From Scolanthus callimorphus (Eukaryota > Cnidaria > Anthozoa > Actiniaria > Edwardsiidae), in contig JAWWUD010000096.1 in the NCBI GenBank assembly GCA_033964015.1, positions 310,001 through 374,000 of the forward strand: DNA of 64,000 nucleotides. Reading direction: 5' to 3'. A program made the position numbers and the translations under genes. The notes beneath the pieces were generated by a model that saw only the letters and a list, made by a program, of their open reading frames with translations, did no database searches and had not been told where the DNA came from. Below are positions 47,101 to 57,507 of the stretch, piece by piece (position 1 is the first letter of the stretch; each line of letters starts with the position of its first letter).

Positions 47101-50100
47101 CCAACTTATAAGATGATGAGTTTAATAATTTGTCGGTCTCTTGCATTTTTAAAATAACATAGACATCCTTTTGCATGCTCACAGTCCACACAGTCACTTT
47201 TCTTTTGTAAAAATCTGAATCTGACAAAAGCATTTTTTGTTACTTATTACTGAAATCTGACCAACCAACCCATCTGACCAACTTGAGAAATTGTGAAAAT
47301 AAGCTGGCAGCACCGGTCCCATGCACAAAGTATGGCAAAAGAAGTTTTAGTTATAGTGGAGCAGTACTGTGGAACAATGCCATTGAGTTTCAGGCAGTCA
47401 CAACCACTGGCTACTTTTAATGATGATGAAGCCTTTTTTTATATTTTCAACGAGAGTTGTACAAAGCCCGGTGCACACTCGCGACATACATAAGGACGTT
47501 ATGTTGCAACAAAAAAAGCATGGGAAAATATTTGAAATAATCAATATTTTCCATGGATCATCATTAGATTACTTCACCAAAGCAATCTTATGTTATTTTT
47601 TGTGGACTTCAACGTTTTGGAACCACTAAATTTTGATCGCGTGATATTTTTCTTATGTCATTATGTTGCAAGTGTGGACAAGGTTTTAACTGCTCTGAGT
47701 GACATGGCAATTTGAAATTTAAAGCAGGTTTTCTTTTCTTTTTGCACCGTCGATTTCATCTAAGCGAAAACACTTCAAAAGAAAAACGCCACTAATTAGG
47801 GGCGGTATCTCAAAGTTTTGATGTCTAAAATTAGACAGTTTGGCGCTTCAAACTTCAAGTGATTCAAACTTCGGTTTATAATTACGTCCAAAAGCATTTC
47901 TACGAATTATCATGTTTTCCCCGCCGAATCTGGCTCAAATTCTAACGGTTTGGTAAATTTACTGTAATGTTTACATGCCAAAACCACAAAGTTGGTGTGG
48001 CAAACGTCAAAGTTTCACGTGCAAAAACTTTGAGAACCGCCCCTAATTAGTGGCGGTTCGTTTTCAAGTGTTTTCGCTTAGATGAAATCGACGGTAATTA
48101 AGGGTGGAGTAAACTTATGATTATTATTATTTATTTATACAGAAATTACGTACAAACTCTAGACTATATATTCTAGTATATGGTATTACAGTAAGTTTTT
48201 AAATAATGTAATTATTATTATAGTTTATCAATTGTACCTGAAGATTATAAGCGTGTATAAATAAAGCTTCTATTACACACATTGTAAGTGTTTGTAAGTG
48301 TATGTCATTACTGATGGTTATTACCATCACAATCATTGTCATCAACTTCACAGTCATCATTATCATTATTAAATATAATTACTATTACAGTAAAAACCTG
48401 TATATTATAAGGACCTGGATTTTAAGAACTTCTAGGCTAGAATTATCCATGTGAACCCCATGTTTCGGGGGTAGAAGCAGAATGGGCAATTCCAGAAAAT
48501 AAAGGTACCCCCCACGGGCGGCACTAGTTTTTGACCCCCCCATGCATCCAGAATTTCCAAAATAGTTTACCCCCCCCCCCATGCATATAGAATTCCGGGT
48601 AGGTTAAACCCCCCCTCCCCTTCAGAAATTTCAACTTTTACCCCCCCTCCCCTCCGGAATCCAAGTAATCACCACCTTGTTTATTATTGCGAGAAAAAGT
48701 GAAAATTTGCGAGAGGGAAATGTTGCGGAGAAAAAGGCAAAAGTTGCGGGGGTTGTTGCGGGAATTTATTACATTTGCAAAGTAAAGAAAACACAAAAAG
48801 CGCATAATCTTGTTTCAGAATATTAATACAGAGCATGATAGTTTGATTTTGAAGAAAAAAATACCACCGGCATTCACAACATCCACTGAATATGAGCTCT
48901 ACATTTTTAGCGTGTTTAACTAGTAGCTAACTGGCTATTTTGTAAGATTTGGATTGTAGGGGTAAAGAATCGGATGATATTATCACGGAAAAACTTGAGA
49001 CTTTCGCCATTCGATCGTGAAATGGGGAATACACATTTCAAATGAAGTGTGGAAGCTATTTACTTGAAACACACATTTTCAAATCGCTTTCTAAAACAAT
49101 TTTTCCAAATATAACCAATAGGAAAACACATTAGAATGAGCTAGACCAAGCTTGGAAAGCCTAGTTGTTACTTTTTGCGGATCTTCGAATATTTGAGGCT
49201 TAGGAAAACCCATATAGAAACTCTAAAAAGGAGAAAAAGAAAAACATATTATTCAACATGCATATTACATGTACCATTTTTGAGAAACGTTTATTAAACT
49301 ATACCGTGTTGTTCCGGGATTTCATTAGATATGTAAGGGAAAGTTGCGGCGGGTTTTGGTGAAAGTTGCGCGTCCATGCAAGCTCAACTTATCCCGTATC
49401 GCCAACATCCTTTATATTAATTTCAATGTGTGATTGTACAAAGTTAAACCTGCTGCGTGATTGAACTAACAGTCAAAATCAGTAGAAAATTATGGAGATT
49501 CTGTCTTAGAAGGGACAAGTACGAACTGGCAAGCATTCTCTATCTATCGAATGGCGGCGAAGACTGTTTTTCCGCGCGTGAAATGACGTTATTTTCTTTC
49601 TGAAAAACGCTATTTTAGCAGACTGAAAAACACGCGAACTCCTTCAGAAGTTGGGCATCTTCAGACCCCCCCTTGTGACAAGAAATCCAGCTTCGAAAAC
49701 CCCCCCTTGCAATCAGAATTCCGAGCTCTTAAACCCCCCCATCCCTTCGGAATTTCCAAATGCCGCCCGTGGGGGGGGGGTACCTTTATTTTCTGGAATT
49801 GCCCAATATTGAAAATTGAATATCGACTCAAAAAAGCTAAGGAATACAGAATATTTATTTGGAAAAGAAGGGAATACGGAATATTTCATTTCATATAAAG
49901 AATATCTAGTTTTCATCGGGAATATCTGGGAAAATCTAGTATAAAGGAATAGGAATATTCAATCCGTAAAGCTAGCGGAATACGGAATGGTTCCTTGTAT
50001 TTTCAAATCAAATAAGATATTGGTTTAGGCTAAAATTCTAGGTTCTTATACACAGGTTTTTACTGTATTACCTCCACACGCAGAAGCATTCTTGCGGCCA

Positions 50101-53100
50101 GAAAACACTTGTGTACGAGATTTCTTGGACGTCAAGGCCTTATCACTAAGGACAGTTGATATTGTACCTATAACAATGTGCCATTATGTGTTAAGAGAAA
50201 TATTCAACATTTACATATACAGGGCTTCTGGAAAAACGCAGATAAAATATTGAAATTACGTGAGATTTGAGGAAAAAAAACAATTACGTGGAAAAATGGG
50301 GGATTGTGTAATCAATCAGAAAATGATCAATTGTGTGGATATGGGCATTAATTTTGGAGCAATTTAGCTATGTTCGTTTTGTTCCTGAGGAGGCACTCCT
50401 GTGTAATAGAGAGGAAAAGGAAGACTGGGGAGAAGGGTAAGTATTTCTGGTATATACACCGGTACCTGGAAAAATCTTGGTTTAATTGCTGCACACCCGC
50501 AAAGTATCAATATTGGCGGCGGGGGGCTAAAACACCTTTGGACTACCGGCGCATATAGAGAGGAAGACATCGTATTATATATAACCTCAGAAAGTCAATA
50601 TTTTGACTTCAATTTCAAGATCCAAGAGGCAAGGGCAGCTCAACCAGTACATAAAAAACTTATTCAGTGATTAAAAACAATTGGTGTACTATAGCGAATC
50701 TCAAAGTGTGTTCTGGTAAATTATATTTGTTTCAGAGCAACTTCAGTACAGCTGAGGCTGTATCCTACCAGGGAGGGGTAGGGGTTTTTATACAATGACA
50801 GTATGTATGGATAGAGCGGATTTCACATGGGTCATGTGTAATTCGCAATTACTTTGTAATTACTCCTATAGGTTTTATTCAGAATTGGTGCAATAGCTTT
50901 GTGATTGGTTTCACAACAGTCATGTGAAAACCGCTCTAATTTTGTGGAATTACATAATAATAATACACAATTTGTGTGCAGTTGCATCTCCACCTCTCTC
51001 ACCTCCCTGTTAAACTGTACCTTTGTGCTTTTTAGCTGGAGAGCCTTCCCAATCCCATGACCTGCTTGGACGATATGATGGCTGAATTTCTGGGAGCAAT
51101 GCCTCAGTGACAGAATCATAACTTGGGAGGGGAGGGACAGGAAGGGATTGTTTCTCTTTCTTGGATGAAGATGCTTCTTTTCTTTTCTGCTTGATTGGCT
51201 CAGGAGGAACCTCACAGCCAAATGAAACATCACAGAGTTGAAGAGTTGGTGCCTTAAAAAAACAGGACAACATGGGGATGGCATCTTATTAATCTCAAAT
51301 GCAGAGTTGAAGAGTTGGTGCCTTAAAAAAACAGGACAAAATAGAGGAGTCATCTTTAAGACATACGGAGAGAGAGCATTTTCTTTTAGGGCACCCCCAC
51401 TCTGGAATACCCTCCCGGATGACCTCCAAAACATCTCACTCAATCTTTAAGTTGAAACTAAAAAGTAACATACCGGTACCTTTTCACTCGATCTTTTGGG
51501 CCGTAGGCACGCCCCTACTATATTGTTAACTGTTCTTGTATGTTATCCATTTTTACTTGAAATGGGGTTTTGATCATTTTAGCTTTTATAGGGGTTAGCT
51601 TAAATTTTTATTATATTTATATTTTTCAATTAGTCAATGTTAATCTACTAATTGTAAACTTTTAATAATATTTTTGATGGAAAATGATGTTAAGCACTAT
51701 TGGGTCATTCCATGTTGCGGACATTACATTCAGAGACAAATTTCAGAATTATACCGTCCGTCCAATAGTACAATACAGAACTTTACATTTTGTAATTATG
51801 CATGAATAGTATTTTGCTCTGCATCACTTGTAGAACTCTGTAATCTGCAGTACATACCTTTTGTTTAGATTCTGTAGAGCTTTGTTTCTCATGTTTCTCC
51901 TTTTCTTCATGCCTATGGTGCTTATCTTTTCTGTGTTTACTGTGAGAGGAATCTCCACTATAGTGGTCCTTTTTTGCGTGTGGTTCTGTACTTTTTGAAT
52001 TTAAAGAATGTTCAGTGTGTGAGGAAAGTAACAATGAAGAATTGATCTTTACTGGGCTTGGTTCCAGATCCTTACTGACTTCTCCACCAGTAACAAGATC
52101 TTTCCACTTTTTTATCAAATGTGTCGCAGCATCACCTATGGGTCCCTCCATTTTCTTTAGTGCATTCATGGTCTTGCCGATTCCAGTGCGCTGAAAAACA
52201 CATGAAAAATAAATATTGTGTGGTTCCAAAAAATATCCATCCCCCCACCCCCCAACAGAAAGGTGTTGAAAAGTGGCCCCTCACCCCTCTGGAATTTCCA
52301 AAGAAAAATACAGTATTTGTGTGGAAAAGATCAGGTAAATTGACCCCCCTACCCCTCCGGAACTTCCAATCCCCTCCGTAGGGGATGATATGGATAATTT
52401 CTGGAAACACACATTACGCTTTTTGTTGTAAAACATAAACTGTACAAGAAGCTTTGCACAATCACATGACCTAGCAACAGTAGCCACACAACAGTAGCAT
52501 GACACATGGCATGTTATTCAGTTGGATACAGCATGGGCTCACAAGAATGTGGAATGTTCCTTTTGTTAGAAATATATTCCAGCAGTTGAAATGAAATTTT
52601 AGAGTACTTGCTCCTTGATCTGGTGATCGTCTCATCTTTTATCTTTTGTCCTGGGGTTTCAGAGTCCTTGACTTTAAGAGTGTGAAATCCAATGCAGTTT
52701 ATCCAATAACCAACTCTAGATAAACCCAGAGCTGGAAATAATTTTTCTTATTTGATCAGACAATGCCCATTTAAACACTTTTATTGGATGTCTCCATGAG
52801 AAAATTGGCCGGACATTTAGCAATTTTGATCGGACAATGTCCTAGCAGTCCAGTAGTAATTTCCAGCTCTGCAAACCCATCGTCATGCAAATTACTGTCT
52901 GTTGGATGTAAGTCAGACAGTTGTGTAAATTTTAGCCAATCACAAGCAGCCTCTTCATTGAAAACAAGCTCACACTCATTTGTGATTGGCTAGAACAATT
53001 TTACTCTAGATTAGGCTAGTAAAAACTAGCTGGATTTTTCTACCCTATGAGCAGACTTTTCTCCTACAAGTCTCTCAAAGTCATTTGCATCTGTGTGTAT

Positions 53101-54002
53101 TCCCCGTAACAGGGAAACTCTATTAAGGAATATCAATACAGAAAGACCCTCAGAAAGCATCACTCGAAATAGTATCGCACTGTAAAACTGCTTCCCCCAT
53201 CACTATGTTGAATCTAATTAATTCCACACAACTACAGTGCTTGTGTCAACAGGTGCTCTAACTGACTAATCAGAAATTTTTGTTTATATCTGGACGTGTA
53301 CTCAAACAGTACAATGACCATTGCAGGCTCTGGTCTCTCCCACTTGCCCCAATCTCCCGTTTTTGACTGAGCACTAGAACAGCTTCAGACAGCTTTCTGG
53401 GAGTTGTCTGGAGCATTTTCCGAGCCTGTTTCACAGGCTACTGCTAGCAGGGTAGGATCTGCTAGCATTGGCTATCAGATTGCTTTGCAATCCCCATAGG
53501 CAAATACATATTGTAACTTTTATTTATCATTATTATTATATTATTATTAGTAGTATTGTTGTTTGCATAAGGTTTTCCCTCATCTCCTTTTCCCTACTAA
53601 TTTTAAAGCCTAATTCTCAAGCTTGAATACACTCAAGAAACTGCATGTAAACTAGATGTCAAGTTTAAGCTTAAGTTAACTTAAAGCTTTAAGATATAGT
53701 AATAAGCTTAACACGACACCAACTCAAACAACAGCGTGGAAGTTGCTATGCCAAATTACCTTCAAAATATCCACTGTGACTTCTAGCTGCTCCAGGAACC
53801 TGATATATTTGAGAACCTTTGAGATAAATGTAAAGCAAAATTTTAAAACATTAGTCATTACTCGAGTTAACACTTTGTGAAGAACAAAACAAACTGATGA
53901 TATGCTGACGTGAAGATTCAATATACAAACCTTTCTTCCATCGATATCATCACTAAACAACTTCTTCTGAATTTTCTCGATAGTTTTCTCAACGGAAGCC
54001 AT
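41120..54002 (-). CDS. ELOA: Elongin A (RNA polymerase II elongation factor SIII, subunit A)
   Basis: Exons in order: 54002-53931, 53816-53760, 52190-51858, 51252-51021, (likely microexon 50227-50215), 50145-50072, 46786-46739, 46221-46167, 45443-45401, 45303-45202, 43040-42962, 42110-41877, 41172-41120. With the microexon the sum is 1,395 bp, in frame, 464 residues. Elongin A stimulates Pol II elongation and, through Elongin B/C and CUL5, targets stalled Pol II for ubiquitination. MASVEKTIEKIQKKL, YIRFLEQLEVTVDILK and RTGIGKTMNALKKM with HLIKKWKDLV form the TFIIS N-terminal (LW) domain. A Lys/His/Ser-rich linker follows (KHRKDKHHRHEEKEKHEK). SLYESCMKVLVDNIE is the BC box that binds Elongin C; TGGVPYDILSPVL, CTPQQLFHLEEC, DTDPLWKVHCKREF and MNWRETFM match the conserved core. 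KLAYVMTEAKPPPQVRRKQA and the end APMMKKTMKLLKIQR match the family C-terminus. Human ELOA is near 770 residues; the linker is shorter here. Confidence 0.93.
41211..41337. mobile_element. Foldback hairpin just upstream of the ELOA last exon
   Basis: ATAGGACTCCATGCTGTCCA and its imperfect inverse ending TTGGACAAGCATGGAGTCCT, with GAACTCCAAAATTGG / CCAATTTGGAGTTC at the centre. It lies 38 bp from the acceptor of the last ELOA exon (41172); more TCCAATTA repeats extend to about 41,490. Confidence 0.8.
42360..42700 (-). pseudogene. LINE reverse-transcriptase 3' fragment in ELOA intron, split by a foldback
   Basis: On the minus strand SRSLYHETFYLPSTIH (about 42645-42600) and, after the foldback 42430-42604, REWNALPSEIVFLTSYLT (about 42425-42370) together make the (Y/F)-x-P-R/S-T-I-x-x-WN-x-LP signature seen near the end of LINE ORF2 proteins. 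Only a few dozen codons remain. Confidence 0.65.
42430..42604. mobile_element. Foldback element inserted in a LINE fragment
   Basis: CACAGGGAATTTTTGCAGAA and TTCTGCAGAAATTCCCTGTG are inverted ends; AACCCATTCATGGGAAAA pairs with TTTTCCCATGGATGGGTT. About 175 bp. Confidence 0.85.
42711..42950. mobile_element. GTGTCAGCC MITE, copy 3, next to ELOA exon 10
   Basis: CTTAAAGAGCCCGTGTCAGA and GGCTGACACAGGCACTTTAA are inverted ends. It ends 11 bp from the donor of ELOA exon 43040-42962. Confidence 0.8.
43074..44357. mobile_element. 1.28-kb foldback element with G/C-runs in ELOA intron
   Basis: GGGACCGTTCATTTTTTATC with AGGGAGGGGG faces CTCCCTGATAAAAAATGAAC and GGTCCC. Subterminal tracts on both sides carry repeats of TTTTTGGGTG(A/C)CCCCCCTTT. 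The left end lies 33 bp from ELOA exon 10 at 43040. Confidence 0.8.
44380..44945. repeat. Minisatellite, 61-bp unit, about 9 copies, in ELOA intron
   Basis: GCGTAAATAATTACCATACA, CGAGGGCAATTAGAATTG and TGACAAAACAAAGAACAGTG recur every 61 bp (starts near 44481, 44542, 44603). The minus-strand frames FCHNSNCPR-YGNYLRT over it are repeat translations. Confidence 0.95.
45202..46786 (-). CDS. ELOA: ELOA exons 6-9: Elongin C-binding BC box and conserved core
   Basis: Exons 46786-46739, 46221-46167, 45443-45401 and 45303-45202 have phases 1-1, 1-2, 2-0 and 0-0. SLYESC fits the BC-box rule (S/T/P)-L-x-x-x-C. The region after it is the part needed for CUL5 ligase assembly in other animals. Confidence 0.92.
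47300..47430 (+). pseudogene. LINE 3' fragment in ELOA intron
   Basis: TKYGKRSFSYSGAVLWNN and, one frame over, LPLSFRQSQPLATF give the usual LINE ORF2 end (T-x-Y-G-x-R-S-F ... WNNLP). A frameshift shows it is dead. Confidence 0.65.
47746..48095. mobile_element. Foldback element with ACCGTCGATTTCATCTAAGC ends
   Basis: ACCGTCGATTTCATCTAAGC and GCTTAGATGAAATCGACGGT are perfect inverted ends continuing through GAAAACACTT; ACTAATTAGGGGCGGT pairs with ACCGCCCCTAATTAGT. About 350 bp. Confidence 0.9.
48484..49804. mobile_element. 1.3-kb foldback element with C-run subterminal arrays in ELOA intron
   Basis: GGGCAATTCCAGAAAATAAA with GGTACCCCCCACGGGCGGCA faces GGGGTACCTTTATTTTCTGG and AATTGCCC. Both sides carry C-runs spaced by GAATTTC/CGGAATTTCC blocks (48530-48665, 49660-49760). 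The centre is AT-rich with no transposase. Confidence 0.85.
50215..50227 (-). CDS. ELOA: Candidate 13-nt ELOA microexon
   Basis: Exon 4 ends in phase 1 (AAA G) and the next clear exon (50145-50072) needs phase 2. AAGCCCTGTATAT, flanked by TTTTTCCAG and GTAAAT, supplies exactly the missing phase and reads HKEALYIDKAL across the junctions, close in spacing to the human segment. This is inference from phase and splice signals only. Confidence 0.5.
51340..51480 (+). pseudogene. LINE 3' fragment beside ELOA exon 4
   Basis: TYGERAFSFRAPPLWNTLPD followed by DLQNISLNLF is the C-terminal signature of LINE ORF2. It starts just upstream (in ELOA sense) of the duplicated acceptor of exon 4. Confidence 0.7.
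51858..54002 (-). CDS. ELOA: ELOA exons 1-3: TFIIS N-terminal domain and basic linker
   Basis: Exon 1 (24 codons), exon 2 (19 codons) and exon 3 (111 codons) are all in phase 0. Together they give the four-helix LW domain found in TFIIS, Elongin A and MED26 (DILKRTGIGKTMNALKKMEG, ATHLIKKWKDLVTGGE), followed by a His/Lys/Ser-rich tract. The ATG at 54002 is preceded by GC-rich sequence and aligns with the family start. Confidence 0.93.
52240..52395. repeat. C-run / TCTGGAATTTCC repeat
   Basis: CCATCCCCCCACCCCCC, CCTCTGGAATTTCCA and CCCCTCCGGAACTTCCA resemble the subterminal arrays of the 48484-49804 element, so this is likely a solo end or relative of it. Confidence 0.55.
52727..52871. mobile_element. 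MITE with CAGAGCTGGAAAT ends in ELOA intron 2
   Basis: CAGAGCTGGAAAT and ATTTCCAGCTCTG are inverted ends; the halves share GATC(A/G)GACAATG. About 145 bp. Confidence 0.8.
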
Positions 54003-54195
54003 GTCGAAAGTCCTTTTTAAATGTGATTATTGCTCGATATTTTCAATGCAAATCCGGTTCATTTGTTTCTACACGGCGCCGCCATTTTGTTTTCCCCTAG
54101 CCTCGATTCCATGTTGCGAAGTACTAGTGCCAGGCCTTACGGGCATTTCAAATGGAGCAAGGTTACAGATCCCTCCCACGGACTGTAACTTATTT
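54003..54195 (-). promoter_or_regulatory. ELOA promoter/5' UTR region with YY1-like site
   Basis: Directly upstream of the ELOA ATG is a GC-rich stretch with GGCGCCGCCATTTTG near 54076-54090; its complement CAAAATGGCGGC fits the YY1 consensus often found just downstream of animal start sites. No TATA box is seen. A transposon begins about 190 bp upstream of the ATG, so the promoter is either compact or partly transposon-derived. Inference only. Confidence 0.35.
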
Positions 54196-54540
54196 TACTT
54201 ACTGTGCGACTACGTCAACCGGGCCATCCCGTAAAAAGTTTGTCATTTAGAGATCCAAACGATTTTAAGCAAATATACTAGAAATATCTACAGATAGGGA
54301 AATGCTCGGATTTTTTTATAGCAAATGATTTGAAGAAAGAAAATCATCTATAGAACAATTGCCCCGTTCGCACTGCGCAAATTTGGTACTTGAGTATTTG
54401 TTTTGCAAAAGTATTTGTCACCGGGAGCCGTGAATGCCATTACCATTACCATTGTGTCAAATATTTTGGTGTTCCAACCGATAAAAATTTCGTATATTTA
54501 CCCCCAAATCAGTTTCAGTTTCAGTTTATTTGCTCGGTTA

Positions 54541-55144
54541 TGCACCAGTCAATTGACAGCCCCGCACCCCCCCATTCGCGCATTAGCGGGGTACTAGCGG
54601 GGCTTTCGTACAGAATTCACACTACATTACTGCCCCGTTGGTCGGGAGATGCACTTTCTTTCATGGCTTCCACACAGAACATCGAGCGGGGAGTCACTCT
54701 CTTCCCCGGGACACAACACAACAGGAACCAGCCCCTCCATATGAACCAGCACCTCCATATGAACATCCCTTTACTTCACAAAAGACACGACAAATACAGA
54801 TTTTTGTTACTTGAATTACATGTATTAAATTTTAATCTACACTAGCGAAAGTACATGCAAGTAGAAAAATATGGTTTTATTACACTTTGCGATCGGCTGC
54901 GGCTGCATTGAAAACTGGGCACCATTGACATGACTCTTTACAGTGAGTAAAAATCCTTTGTGTTATCTTCTAAATTCATTGGGCAAGGAGCGCATTCACT
55001 CTTAATTATTACCCTGGGGACGGTGCATTCACCTCTCAGATTGTCCCCGCAAACCGAGGCGCTCACTGCCTTTCATTTGCCAAAAAGTGAATGCCCCGCT
55101 AATGCGCGAATGGGGGGGTGCGGGGCTGTCAATTGACTGGTGCA
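54541..55144. mobile_element. Nested foldback with 50-bp inverted ends
   Basis: TGCACCAGTCAATTGACAGC, CCCGCACCCCCCCATTCGCG and CATTAGCGGGG are repeated as an exact inverse at the right end. About 604 bp; the 151-codon open frame across it has no known domain. Confidence 0.85.
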
Positions 55145-55254
55145 TTAAGCTAAGTTGCTTGTTACCAAGATTATAAATAATGTATATATAAATTCACAAT
55201 AAAGGAAATAAATAAATAACATGACAAGAAATAAGTAAATACATTAAGGAATTA

Positions 55255-55560
55255 ATATCTTAAAAGAAGCAACACTTCTTGCATTGACTGTGTAGCTTGG
55301 CAAGCTATTCCACTCTGGAATGGTACGTGGAAAGAATGAAAACTTGTATGTGTCAGTTCTTGGGGACAGAACATTTAGCTTTTGATCATGATTCCTCCTA
55401 GTTTTAGTTGTGGAAAAAGAAACATAATCATCTGCCTCTTGTTAAAAACAATCCTTTGTACTCTGACAGCTAACTGATAGACATCATTCGCAGTTGTCAA
55501 ACTTGATGAGCGAGACCCACAGAGGTCAAACATATTATTTAAGAGAAGGTCGGTTGTAGC
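55255..55560 (-). pseudogene. LINE reverse-transcriptase 3' fragment
   Basis: On the minus strand FSFFPRTIPEWNSLPSYTVN (about 55345-55285) followed by RSVASF is the R-T-I-x-x-WN-x-LP end of a LINE ORF2. Upstream codons are frameshifted. Confidence 0.7.
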
Positions 55561-56443
55561 TCATGTTCTCTCCGCCATTTCGCAATGAATCCCAAGTAGT
55601 ACAGACCTCGTACTACTTTATCTGAAAATATTATTTGCAAAGAGGCATATGGCGGCTTCCTGGCATACAATTATTACGGATCAAAAGTCTTTTCTTTGAT
55701 TAATCAATCGAGTGCAAACACGGGTGAATTTTATCATCCATTCTAGCTGAACACGAACAATAACTTTAGCGCACGAAAAGAAGAAGAAAAAAGCAAAAAC
55801 CAGTGCTAACATATTTCTCGAGAATATTGTAGTCATTGATTCAGTCTTGCACAAGTTGTGAACACCAGATTGGCATTTAGGATATTGTCGGTTGCAGTGC
55901 GATCTTGTCTCAACAAATTTTAGTGACGCCGTGTAATTGTCACTCGAACGTTGTTCGTAATAACCGGAAATGCCCCGAATGGTCCCGAGTGTGATCCAAA
56001 CACCAAAAAGTTCTTCCCTATTATAATCTCACGCATGTGCGATGCCATATTTCCGCTGAAGCAAGAACAAATGCCGATGTCGTTCGTAAAAACACGATAA
56101 TGCACCGAAAATGACCCGAGCACACGAAATGCACCAAAAACGACCCGACAGTGCCCAAACACGAAAATCGTTGTCTAATCAGAGAAAACAAATCCGCTCT
56201 GACCAAATTAGACTTGCTCTCCGTTCGCTGCGCTCACTCCGAGCAAATACCTGCAATACATCTGACGATGAGAAATTAAGTGTTTTGAAGTTATTTCTGT
56301 CCATAATTTCCACATTTTTACGAGAAAAGCGATATTTCGGTGTCTCAGATCTCAAGAAAGTCGAGATCCTTTGTTCTGTACTCGCTTTCTGATTGGCTAA
56401 CTTCTTACAAAATGGCCCGGTTGACGTAGTCGCACAGTAAGTG

Positions 56444-57230
56444 CTCTCTGTTAAAAAAAAAGGAAAAAAAATCACAATGGCCATATGGATGTGGGGAGGG
56501 GGTCATGATTTCCCCCTTCCATAAACTGCTGGATTTACATTACTAATAACCTCCCATCAGCATGAGTACCCCGTCCCACCATGCCGAAATAAATGAAGTG
56601 AGCCCAAAGGATTTTTTTTTGCACTGGTCTCCCTGATTGGTGCGACAAAATCACACGTGTGTCCGTCTCTCAAATCGGTCAAAGAACCCGAGAAAATCGA
56701 AAGCGCAATTTGACTTCGGAATTGTTTGTATGTTTATCATATCTCAGTGAGGGGAGAGGAGAAACAGGTCAAGTAAAAATGTTCTAAGGAATAAGATTTT
56801 TTTTTAGTTTATATTATATGTTATTATTTTTTCGGCTTTATCCCTCGCTTAAAAAATAGCTTCAATTACAACTTAGCCCAAAGTGAATCTTTTCCAACAA
56901 AAACATGCCCACTGGAGGGATTTCCTCCTTCTCTTCGAGATTGTGTCCTTCGTTTTGCTATAGAGCCGTCAGGATTTATACTTAGAGAATATTATTCATG
57001 ACTTTCACGGACTTTGTTTTGTAAATTGTCATTTTGACTTTAAATTTTATTCACTATCTCGATTCTGATTGGCTAAATGCGCGCGCTTTACTTTGGGAAT
57101 CACGCACTTTGAGGGTCTGCTGATCTTGAAGAATCAGCTAGCTTATTTTCACAGTTACGTAAATAATAGGCAGAAGAGATATCGCTGCGTTGAATGAATT
57201 TAGAGGATAAATAATCAGGATGGAATTGAG
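56444..57230. other. No gene seen
   Basis: This stretch has A-rich simple sequence near 56452-56470 and no recognised exon, repeat pair or domain. Confidence 0.4.
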
Positions 57231-57507
57231 TACCAAAATCATTAAACTGCCGGCACCCTCGAAAATTCGATCGATCGTGTGTCAGTTTCGGTTCGCTCGT
57301 CTGGCTGTTTTGATCGATCCAAATGGTCACGGACATTTAAATTTTGCAGCAAACAATGGAAAAAGCGTGTTTTTCCATTGTTTGGTACATAATTTAAATA
57401 TCACGTGACCATTTCGATCGATCAAAACAGCCAGACGAACGAACCGAAACTGACAAACGATCGATCGAATTTTCGAGGGTGCCGGCAGTTTAGTGATTTC
57501 GGTGGTA
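57231..57507. mobile_element. Near-perfect 277-bp palindromic element
   Basis: TACCAAAATCATTAAACTGC, CGGCACCCTCGAAAATTCGA, TCAGTTTCGGTTCG and GTCTGGCTGTTTTGATCGAT all return in inverse order, meeting at CAATGGAAAAAGCGTGTTTT. The mirrored open frames on both strands are by-products. Confidence 0.9.

Larger units (their letters stand above)
54196..56443. mobile_element. 2.25-kb inverted-end element upstream of ELOA, with nested insertions
   Basis: ACTTACTGTGCGACTACGTC and AACCGGGCCAT face ATGGCCCGGTT and GACGTAGTCGCACAGTAAGT, perfect over about 30 bp. Inside are another foldback (54541-55144), a LINE fragment (about 55255-55560) and AATGACCCGAGCACACGAAA-type repeats (55960-56160). No transposase is recognised. 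Confidence 0.8.

Noticed and set aside
54001..54234. Plus-strand open frame starting inside the ELOA start codon region
   Set aside because: It overlaps ELOA exon 1 by two bases only and runs into a transposon end; no domain is seen, so a divergent partner gene is not supported.
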